Below, piece after piece: positions 36,809-44,257 of a DNA stretch of 64,000 nt. Source of the DNA: Leisingera caerulea DSM 24564 (lineage in GTDB: Bacteria > Pseudomonadota > Alphaproteobacteria > Rhodobacterales > Rhodobacteraceae); assembly GCF_000473325.1 (NCBI RefSeq), contig NZ_AXBI01000019.1, forward strand, positions 181,601-245,600, in the 5' to 3' direction. Every line of letters begins with the position of its first letter. The stretch's first letter is position 1. The notes beneath the pieces were generated by a model that was not told where the DNA came from, made no database searches, and was given only the letters and a program-made list of their open reading frames with translations. A program made the position numbers and the translations under genes.

Positions 36809-36862
36809 TTTTTAGTTATAAAAAATTCATTGTTTGTTTGATTGTGTTCTAATAAATAGAAC
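36809..36862. promoter_or_regulatory. LysR-type operator region between dabB and the LysR gene
   Basis: An inverted repeat GTTCTA-N5-TAGAAC (36846-36862) ends three bases before the LysR start codon and overlaps its ribosome site, an ideal place for autoregulation. A second, AT-only repeat TTTTTA-N4-TAAAAA lies at 36809-36824. The gap is 115 bp and AT-rich, and dabB is transcribed the other way. Confidence 0.5.
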
Positions 36863-36865
36863 GAT

Positions 36866-37756
36866 ATGCCGCTGAACTATCACCACCTCCGCTATTTCTG
36901 GGCGGTTGCGCACGACGGGAACCTGACCCGGACCGCGCAGCAGCTGAACCTGTCGCAATCTGCCTTGTCCGTTCAGATCAAGCAGCTGGAGGAACGTCTG
37001 GGCCATGCCCTGTTCGAGCGCCGCGGGCGGCAATTGCATCTGACCGAGGCGGGCCGGATCGCCCTGGACCATGCGGATGCGATCTTTACCGCCGGGCAGG
37101 AACTGGTCGCCACATTGCAGGAGACAGGCCGCACCCGTCAGGCGCTGCGCGTGGGGGCGCTGGCCACCTTGTCCCGTAATTTCCAGATCGGTTTCCTGCG
37201 CCCGATCCTGGCGCGGACGGATGTTGAGGTGATCCTGCGCTCCGGCAGCCCGGCGGAACTGCTGGAGGGGCTGGGCACGCTCAACCTGGATCTGGTGCTG
37301 ATGAACCGGGAGCCGCCGGACGACAGTCTGGCGCCCTATGAAACCCATCAGATCGCCGAACAGGCCGTCAGCATCGTTGGCTCCCCGGAACGGTTCGACC
37401 CGGACCGGCCTATCCGTGAACTGCTTGGCGAACACCCGTTTATTCTGCCCACCACCGACAACACCCTGCGCACAGCCTTCGATGCCATGGCCAGCCGGCT
37501 GTCGGTGCGCCCGCAAGTGGCGGCAGAGGTGGATGATATGGCGATGATGCGCCTGCTGGCGCGGGAAAACATCGGCCTGGCCCTGGTGGCGCCGATTGTG
37601 GTTCAGGATGAGTTGACCTCCGGGCGGCTGGTGGAAGCCCGGGAGCATCCGCGGATCAGGGAGACGTTTTACGCCATCACCCTGCGCCGCCGGTTTCCCA
37701 ACCCGGTTGTGCAGGAGCTGCTGGCGAGCAGCTTTGATCCGGCACCGCTGCCCTGA
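36866..37756 (+). CDS. LysR-family regulator, probably of dabBA
   Basis: 296 residues. The N-terminal winged HTH (LNYHHLRYFWAVAHDGNLTR to SQSALSVQIKQLEERLG) is unmistakable; the remainder is a LysR substrate-binding domain. It resembles the NhaR-like branch (YHHLRYFW) more than CbbR or CynR types. The divergent arrangement with dabB suggests that it controls the DAB pump, perhaps in response to CO2/bicarbonate status, sodium or pH. No palindrome besides those in the shared gap was seen. Confidence 0.88.
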   Translation: MPLNYHHLRYFWAVAHDGNLTRTAQQLNLSQSALSVQIKQLEERLGHALFERRGRQLHLTEAGRIALDHADAIFTAGQELVATLQETGRTRQALRVGALATLSRNFQIGFLRPILARTDVEVILRSGSPAELLEGLGTLNLDLVLMNREPPDDSLAPYETHQIAEQAVSIVGSPERFDPDRPIRELLGEHPFILPTTDNTLRTAFDAMASRLSVRPQVAAEVDDMAMMRLLARENIGLALVAPIVVQDELTSGRLVEAREHPRIRETFYAITLRRRFPNPVVQELLASSFDPAPLP

Positions 37757-38018
37757 GCCTCTGACCGGTCAGGGCCGCTGCGGGGATTCGTCACGTTTGA
37801 AAAAATGCTTCACTCTGGCAATCCGCTGCCGGATACGAGGCCGCGGGCCCGCAGCGCTGTGCCGGGGCAGGGCGCGTGGGTCAACTTGCCACTCACCGCC
37901 ATATTGCCAAGCCGGATCTTTTCGTATACCGCGGCATACAAATAGCATCCGGGGTGTTGGCAGCGGCTGCCGGACCCGGGGTGCAAGCTTCTTATAACGC
38001 TTACTCGCCGGGACAGCC
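37757..38018. promoter_or_regulatory. acnB upstream region with palindrome
   Basis: 262 bp without a gene. GTATACCGCGGCATAC (37924-37939) is a 14/16 palindrome that overlaps a possible -10 (TATACC), preceded by TTGCCA at 37904-37909 with a short 15-bp spacer. The GTATNC half-sites resemble GntR-family operators. No terminator was found after the LysR gene. Confidence 0.4.
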
Positions 38019-40811
38019 ATGAGCCTTTACACAGACTACCTCAATGAGATCGAAACCCGCAAAGAGCAGGGTTTGAACCCCAAGCCCATCGACGATGGCG
38101 CGCTGGTTGAAGAGCTGATCGCGCAAATCAGGGACACCGGAAACGCGCACCGCGACGACTCCCTGAACTATCTGATCTACAACACCCTGCCCGGCACCAC
38201 GAGCGCCGCAGGCGTCAAGGCGAAGTTCCTGAAAGAGATCATCCTGGGCCAGGCCGAGGTTCCGGAAATCTCCACCGGTTTCGCGTTCGAGCTGCTGTCC
38301 CACATGAAAGGCGGCCCGTCGGTTGAGGTGCTGCTGGATCTGGCGCTTGGCGAGGATGCCGCGGTGGCGGAACAGGCGGCTGAGGTGCTGAAGACGCAGG
38401 TCTTCCTGTATGAGGCAGACACCGACCGTCTGAAGCAGGCGTATGCAGCCGGGAACGGCATCGCCAAGGACATTCTGGAAAGCTATGCAAAGGCAGAGTT
38501 TTTCACCAAGCTTCCGGACATTGACGAAAAGATCGACGTCGTCACCTATGTCGCTGCCGAGGGCGATATCTCCACCGACCTGCTGTCGCCGGGCAATCAG
38601 GCGCACAGCCGTTCGGACCGGGAACTGCACGGCAAATGCCTGATTTCCGAGAAGGCCCAGCAGGAAATCGAGGCGCTGAAGCTGCAGCACCCGGGCAAGC
38701 GCGTGATGCTGGTTGCGGAGAAGGGCACGATGGGCGTCGGGTCCTCCCGCATGTCCGGGGTCAACAACGTCGCCCTGTGGACCGGCAAGAAGGCCAGCCC
38801 CTATGTGCCGTTCGTGAACATTGCGCCGGTTGTCGCAGGCACCAATGGCATCTCTCCCATTTTCCTGACCACCGTCGGCGTGACCGGCGGCATCGGGCTC
38901 GACCTGAAGAACTGGGTCAAGAAAACGGACTCCGACGGCAATCCGATTCTGAACAACGACGGCAACCCGATCCTGGAGCAGAAGTACTCTGTCGAAACGG
39001 GCACCGTTCTGTCGATCAACACCAAGACCAAGAAGCTCTGCCGCGCTGAGACCGGCGAAGAGCTGGCGGATGTCTCCTCTGCCTTCACCCCGCAGAAGGT
39101 CGAATTCATGAAGGCCGGCGGCTCCTATGCCATCGTGTTCGGCAAGAAGCTGCAAAGCTTTGCGGCCGAGACCCTGGGCGTTGAGCCGGCACAGGTCTTT
39201 GCGCCGTCCAAGGTGGTGTCGCATGAGGGCCAGGGCCTGACCGCGGTCGAGAAGATCTTTAACAAGAACGCTGTTGGCGTGGCTGGGGATACGGTCCTGC
39301 ACGCAGGGTCTGACGCCCGCGTGAAGGTCAACATCGTCGGCTCCCAGGACACCACCGGCCTGATGACCGCGCAGGAGCTGGAGTCGATGGCCGCGACCGT
39401 CATCTCGCCGACCGTGGACGGGGCCTATCAGTCCGGCTGCCACACCGCCTCGGTCTGGGATCTGAAAGCGCAGGCCAACATTCCCAAGCTCATGAAATTC
39501 ATGAACAAGTTCGGCCTGATCACGGCGCGGGACCCGAAGGGCGTCTATCACTCGATGACCGACGTGATCCACAAGGTGCTGAACGACATCACCGTGGATG
39601 ACTGGGACATCACCATCGGCGGCGACAGCCACACCCGCATGTCCAAGGGCGTGGCCTTCGGTGCCGACTCCGGCACCGTGGCGCTGGCGCTGGCAACCGG
39701 CGAGGCCACCATGCCGATCCCCGAGTCCGTCAAGGTGACGTTCAAGGGCCGTATGAAGGACCACATGGACTTCCGCGACGTGGTGCACGCCACCCAGGCG
39801 CAGATGCTGCAGCAGCACGGCGACAACGTTTTTCAGGGCCGCGTGATCGAGGTGCACATCGGCACCCTGCTGGCTGACCAGGCGTTCACCTTTACCGACT
39901 GGACCGCAGAGATGAAGGCGAAGGCCTCCATCTGCATCTCCAACGACGACACGCTGGTGGGCTCGCTGGAACTGGCAAAGTCGCGCATCCAGGTGATGAT
40001 CGACAAGGGCATGGACAACGAGGCCGGCACCCTGCAGGGCCTGATCGACAAGGCCGACAAGCGCATCGCCGAAATCAAGTCCGGCGAAAACCCGGCCCTG
40101 GCGCCGGACGGCAATGCCAAGTATTTCGCCGAAGTCGTCGTGGACCTGGACGCAATCGACGAGCCGATGATCGCGGACCCCGACGTGAACAACGCGGATG
40201 TCTCCAAGCGCTACACCCACGACACCATCCGCCCCGTGTCCTATTACGGCGGCGACAAGAAGGTCGACCTGGGCTTTGTCGGCTCCTGCATGGTGCACAA
40301 GGGCGACATGAAGATCGTCGCGCAAATGCTGAAGAACCTGGAGAAGAAATCCGGCAAGGTCGCATTCAACGCGCCGCTGGTTGTCGCGGCGCCGACCTAC
40401 AACATCATTGATGAGCTGAAGGAAGAGGGCGACTGGGAAATCCTGCAGCGCTACTCGGGCTTTGAGTTCGACGACCTGATGCCGAAAAGCAAGGCGCGCA
40501 CCGAATACGAGAACATCCTGTATCTGGAGCGTCCGGGCTGCAACCTCTGCATGGGCAACCAGGAGAAGGCCGCCAAGGGCGACACGGTTCTGGCCACGTC
40601 CACGCGCCTGTTCCAGGGCCGCGTCGTGGAAGACAGCGCAGACAAGAAGGGCGAGTCCCTGCTGGCCTCGACGCCGGTTGTTGTCCTGTCGGCGATCCTG
40701 GGCAGAACCCCGAGCATGGACGAGTACAAGTCCGCCGTGGAGGGGATCGACCTGACCAAGTTCGCACCGCCGCTGGAAAAACCCGCTGGCGCGCGCTCGG
40801 TTCATTTCTGA
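38019..40811 (+). CDS. acnB: Aconitate hydratase B
   Basis: 930 residues. TCA cycle enzyme that isomerises citrate and isocitrate (and hydrates 2-methyl-cis-aconitate in some bacteria). N-terminal HEAT-like domain (SLYTDYLNEIETRKEQGLNP), then the swivelling domain 4 and the catalytic core. Iron-sulfur ligands: Cys757 in VGSCMVHKGDMK and Cys841/Cys844 in RPGCNLCMGNQEKA. Length and domain order match E. coli AcnB. It is a single-gene unit with a strong hairpin after it. AcnB can also bind mRNA when its cluster is lost, in E. coli. Confidence 0.97.
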   Translation: MSLYTDYLNEIETRKEQGLNPKPIDDGALVEELIAQIRDTGNAHRDDSLNYLIYNTLPGTTSAAGVKAKFLKEIILGQAEVPEISTGFAFELLSHMKGGPSVEVLLDLALGEDAAVAEQAAEVLKTQVFLYEADTDRLKQAYAAGNGIAKDILESYAKAEFFTKLPDIDEKIDVVTYVAAEGDISTDLLSPGNQAHSRSDRELHGKCLISEKAQQEIEALKLQHPGKRVMLVAEKGTMGVGSSRMSGVNNVALWTGKKASPYVPFVNIAPVVAGTNGISPIFLTTVGVTGGIGLDLKNWVKKTDSDGNPILNNDGNPILEQKYSVETGTVLSINTKTKKLCRAETGEELADVSSAFTPQKVEFMKAGGSYAIVFGKKLQSFAAETLGVEPAQVFAPSKVVSHEGQGLTAVEKIFNKNAVGVAGDTVLHAGSDARVKVNIVGSQDTTGLMTAQELESMAATVISPTVDGAYQSGCHTASVWDLKAQANIPKLMKFMNKFGLITARDPKGVYHSMTDVIHKVLNDITVDDWDITIGGDSHTRMSKGVAFGADSGTVALALATGEATMPIPESVKVTFKGRMKDHMDFRDVVHATQAQMLQQHGDNVFQGRVIEVHIGTLLADQAFTFTDWTAEMKAKASICISNDDTLVGSLELAKSRIQVMIDKGMDNEAGTLQGLIDKADKRIAEIKSGENPALAPDGNAKYFAEVVVDLDAIDEPMIADPDVNNADVSKRYTHDTIRPVSYYGGDKKVDLGFVGSCMVHKGDMKIVAQMLKNLEKKSGKVAFNAPLVVAAPTYNIIDELKEEGDWEILQRYSGFEFDDLMPKSKARTEYENILYLERPGCNLCMGNQEKAAKGDTVLATSTRLFQGRVVEDSADKKGESLLASTPVVVLSAILGRTPSMDEYKSAVEGIDLTKFAPPLEKPAGARSVHF

Positions 40812-41213
40812 CGCCGGCTGTTACCTTTGGGCTTCAGCCGCCGCGGTTCGCGGCGGCTGAAAACCCCCGCGCCGCCGGGCAGGTGCAAACCCTTGCCCTG
40901 CGGCGAGACTTTCAGGAACCGGCCGGGTTTGACCTCCACCCGCCGCGGCCTCGGGCGCCTGTAATCATGATTATGTTAATTGATGAGTGAAGACTGACTG
41001 GCGCGGCTTTGCCGGATTGCGGCAGGTGCCGGGCCCGACTCGCGCAAAGGTGTGCTGCTAAGTGTATGAAATAACATAGTTAGTTTGGTCGAGCGGCACT
41101 GGACTCTGCAGCAGGCCCGGGCGCTGGCCCCCGTGGAAGCAATACACGTTAAACGGTAATTGCTTTTTCATACTCCTTCTTTAAGGTGAAAAAGGTCCAA
41201 CGAGGTACAGCTC
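40812..41213. other. Intergenic region acnB-bphP
   Basis: 402 bp. It starts with the 13-bp hairpin after acnB. From about 40960 the base composition turns AT-richer (AATCATGATTATGTTAATTG near 40962-40981, then TGAAATAACATAGTTAGTTT near 41067), the likely promoter zone for bphP. Just before bphP, TTTTTCATACTCCTTCTTTA is pyrimidine-rich. No reading frame of interest was seen. Confidence 0.5.
40833..40861 (+). terminator. acnB hairpin
   Basis: Perfect 13-bp stem, TTCAGCCGCCGCG (40833-40845) and CGCGGCGGCTGAA (40849-40861), loop GTT, 22 bp after the stop codon. It lacks a T-run downstream. Confidence 0.65.
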
Positions 41214-43439
41214 ATGAACCTTTCTCTCTCCAGATTCTTTGAACGGACCCCGGCGACCAATCTCGACACCTGCGACCGTGAACCGGTCCATATGATCGGA
41301 ATGATCCAGAAGGGCACCGGCCTGCTGGTTCTGGACCATGCCGATGGCCGCATCGTTGGCGTGTCAGAAAACCTCCATGAAATCATTGGAATGCCAGCTG
41401 ACGCCTTGCTTGGCGCGGGTATCGAGACCGTTTCGGAGGATATCTCCGGGCAGCTGGCCGAATTGACGGACAGCCCGCACATTTCCCACGAAATCCTTGA
41501 TGCGCAGTTTGAGGCGGATGGCGCTGTCTATGATGTCGTCACCCACACGCACGCGGGCCGCCGCTTTGTCGAGTTCATCCGCAACGAAGCGCCGTCGGCG
41601 TCCCTGGTGCGGAAACGGATGCGGCGCTGCGGTTCGGCCTGTTCGCAGATCATGGGCGCTGTGACCTTCGAGGAGGCGATGCAGGTTGCCGCCAATGCGG
41701 TGCGCGATCTGACAGGCATGTCCCGGGTCAAGATCTACCGCTTCCTGCCCGACTGGTCAGGTTCAACAATCGCGGAATCGCGGGACGACCGGATGGAGTC
41801 GATGCTGGGAATGCACTTTCCCGATACCGATATCCCCAAGCAGGTCCGGGAACTGATGACCATCGTGCCCCACCGGTTCGTCGGGTCGGTCCAGGACGAA
41901 AACGTGCCGATCCGCGCGCTGGCCGGTCACGCCGGTGAGCTGGACATGACCTGGTCGATGGGGCGCGCAGTCTCTGCGATGCACACCGCCTATCTTCGCA
42001 ACATCGGGGCGTTCTCGTCATTTTCCTGCAGTCTGATGGACAAGGGCAAGCTGTGGGGCCTGATTGCCTGCCACCACGTCGACGAGGCGATTGTGCCTTC
42101 GGACAGCTGGGCCCTGGCACAGGAAATCGGAACCGCGCTGATGCTGCGCTACGACCAGGCGCAGCGCACGGAAACCGCGGACATGATCTCGCAGCTGCGG
42201 CGGATCGAAAGCAACTTTGCGGCCGAACTGCGCCAGACCGGCGACGTCGAGGACGTGATCAAAACGCTGGTCCCGGTGCTGCAGAAATTCCTGCGCGCCG
42301 ACGGGTTCGCCTTCCAGTACGGGCTTAACCTGCACACATCCGGTGAAACGCCGCCGCCGGAGTTTATCCGCAATCTGATCCGGTGGACCAAGGACAATCT
42401 GACCGGGGAGGATCAGTTTCAGACGATCTCGCTGCAGTCGATCTATCCGGACTCGGCGCCCTACAAGGACGTCGCCTGCGGGGTGCTGGTGCAGCCGATT
42501 GTGGTGCACCGGGTCTGCCAGCTCATTTGGTTCCGCGGGCCGATCACGCAAAAGGTGACCTGGGCCGGGCGCCCGGATGCCAAGATGGTGGCGGATGAAA
42601 AGACGGGTGTCACCCTGGGGCCGCGGACGTCGTTCGACAAATGGGTCGAAGAGCATAGCGACCAGAGCCTGCCCTGGGAGGAGGCTGAGCTGCAGGCCGC
42701 GCGCGAAATCTTCCAGGAGTTTCTGGACATCATCTCTTCCCAGTTGCTCCTGAAGGAGGAAAACTCATCGCTGCGCCGCTTTGCGCATATGGCGGCGCAT
42801 GACCTCAAGGCGCCGCTGCGGGGCATAAGCTCGGCGCTGCAATGGATGGAAGAGGATGAGGCCGACCCCGCAAGCGTTGAAGAGCATCGCCACCTGGCCG
42901 CGCAGCAGGCGAAAAAGCTGCAGCGCCTGACCGAAAGCCTGCTGGAACTCGCCGTCCTGCAGGAGCAAAAGCCGAAAATGGTGACTGTGGACCTGGGCCT
43001 GCTGGCGCAGCAAGCGATTGAGTTGCTGGGGCATGACATCGCGGCGGCGGACGCCGAGGTCCGGATAGACGGCCTGCCGTCCTGCGTCGCCGCGCCGGAC
43101 CTGCTGATCCGGGTGTTCCTGAACCTGATCGGAAATGCGCTTAAATACGGCCGCTCTGCGGATCGGCCGCTTCGGATTGCGGTCTCGTCAGAGGATGACG
43201 GCAGCTGGCACCGCATTGTGATTAAGGACAACGGCCCCGGCATCCCGCCGCAATACGCGGAGCGGATTTTCGAGCCGTCCCAGCGGCTGGTGACAGATGA
43301 CAAGGCCGAAGGATCCGGCTTTGGCCTGTCGATCTGCGCCGAGATCGTCAAGTTGCACAACGGGCGCATCTTTGCCGACAAGACCTCCGAGACCGGCGCG
43401 CGGTTTGTCATGGAGTTGCCGAAAGCTCCGCTGCAATGA
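41214..43439 (+). CDS. bphP: Bacteriophytochrome histidine kinase
   Basis: 741 residues. Red/far-red sensor: PAS (about 20-125), GAF (about 140-310), PHY (about 320-495), HisKA (about 515-590) and ATPase (about 625-740). Biliverdin would be bound by Cys20 in LDTCDREPVHMIGMIQ. The GAF has FPDTDIPKQVR and MHTAYLRNIG with LWGLIACHH; the PHY tongue shows PRTSFDKWVEEH. The phosphorylated histidine is His529 (AAHDLKAPLRGI), and the ATPase has NLIGNALKYG, DNGPGIPP and GSGFGLS. Odd: the PAS segment after EPVH reads MIGMIQKGTG instead of the usual PGxIQPHG. GAGG precedes the ATG. No response regulator gene is adjacent. Confidence 0.95.
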   Translation: MNLSLSRFFERTPATNLDTCDREPVHMIGMIQKGTGLLVLDHADGRIVGVSENLHEIIGMPADALLGAGIETVSEDISGQLAELTDSPHISHEILDAQFEADGAVYDVVTHTHAGRRFVEFIRNEAPSASLVRKRMRRCGSACSQIMGAVTFEEAMQVAANAVRDLTGMSRVKIYRFLPDWSGSTIAESRDDRMESMLGMHFPDTDIPKQVRELMTIVPHRFVGSVQDENVPIRALAGHAGELDMTWSMGRAVSAMHTAYLRNIGAFSSFSCSLMDKGKLWGLIACHHVDEAIVPSDSWALAQEIGTALMLRYDQAQRTETADMISQLRRIESNFAAELRQTGDVEDVIKTLVPVLQKFLRADGFAFQYGLNLHTSGETPPPEFIRNLIRWTKDNLTGEDQFQTISLQSIYPDSAPYKDVACGVLVQPIVVHRVCQLIWFRGPITQKVTWAGRPDAKMVADEKTGVTLGPRTSFDKWVEEHSDQSLPWEEAELQAAREIFQEFLDIISSQLLLKEENSSLRRFAHMAAHDLKAPLRGISSALQWMEEDEADPASVEEHRHLAAQQAKKLQRLTESLLELAVLQEQKPKMVTVDLGLLAQQAIELLGHDIAAADAEVRIDGLPSCVAAPDLLIRVFLNLIGNALKYGRSADRPLRIAVSSEDDGSWHRIVIKDNGPGIPPQYAERIFEPSQRLVTDDKAEGSGFGLSICAEIVKLHNGRIFADKTSETGARFVMELPKAPLQ

Positions 43440-44074
43440 CGCGCCCGAAGGACGCCGCCCGGCGGTCCGCGCGCGTGTGGCTTCGTGAGGCCACGCACCG
43501 TCTGCATCTGGACCTGCACAAGCATCCGCTCTACCGGCGCTTGCCGGAACCGGATCTGACCTGCCAGGAACTGAGGGCAACCGCGGCAATAACCTATTCA
43601 GCCGCGGCGGTGGTCGAGTCCAGCCGGGCCAGCCGGCAGATCTGGCCGGAGATTTCTTTGTCGGACCATCTTCAGGACCTGGCGAGGGATCTGGGTGATC
43701 AGGCGTGCCTGCCGCCGCCGCCGGGACAAGCGCATCTGACAACCGAAGCGGGCCTGCTTGGCGCGCTTTACGTCATTCATGGCTCCGCATTCGGGGCTGC
43801 CTCGCTCGCTAAGTCGGTCAGGCGCGCTGTGCCCTCGGCTCCCCGGTCCTTTCTTATGCCCCGCAACACGGAGGCCTGGCAGTACCTGTGCCGGCTGCTT
43901 GATGCGGTACCGGCGGCCGAGTTGCCGCTGCTTGCGCAGGGTGCCAAGGAAGTTTTCCGCAATTATAAACTGCTCGCCGATTTTCAGCTGGAGATTTGCC
44001 GGGCCGCCATTCCCTCCGGGGCTATCAAAATCCCGCCTGCCAGCCGCCAAGCCTGGCAATCGGCCTCAAGGTAG
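43436..44074 (+). CDS. bphO: Biliverdin-producing heme oxygenase
   Basis: 212 residues; overlaps bphP by 4 bp (ATGA), so chromophore enzyme and apoprotein are made together. The N-terminus has LREATHRLHLDLH with the probable heme-ligand histidine, and GLLGALYVIHGSAFGAASL matches the distal helix (usually YVxEGSxLGG). The EGS glutamate is replaced by His and the second glycine of the GG pair by Ala, so it is a divergent member. Heme oxygenase splits heme to biliverdin, CO and iron. No ferredoxin or reductase gene is next to it. Confidence 0.85.
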   Translation: MTRPKDAARRSARVWLREATHRLHLDLHKHPLYRRLPEPDLTCQELRATAAITYSAAAVVESSRASRQIWPEISLSDHLQDLARDLGDQACLPPPPGQAHLTTEAGLLGALYVIHGSAFGAASLAKSVRRAVPSAPRSFLMPRNTEAWQYLCRLLDAVPAAELPLLAQGAKEVFRNYKLLADFQLEICRAAIPSGAIKIPPASRQAWQSASR

Positions 44075-44204
44075 GCGTCGGCTGCGGCCGGCCTGCCGGA
44101 ACGGGGCCAAGCGCAGCTGCGTCTTCAGTCTGTGAGCCGCCTGTCCGGATCCAGGTTGCGCGCCGGGACCCCGGACTGTGGCCCGAAGCGGCGGGCTTTT
44201 AATC

Positions 44205-44228
44205 CCGGCGGTGCAGGGCGGCCGCCGG
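44205..44228. terminator. Weak hairpin between bphO and chemoreceptor gene
   Basis: CCGGCGG (44205-44211) and CCGCCGG (44222-44228) with a 10-nt loop, in the 183-bp gap between converging genes. No T-run; low confidence as a terminator. Confidence 0.3.
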
Positions 44229-44257
44229 ACAAGCCCGCGGGGCTGCGGCCGGCTGCA

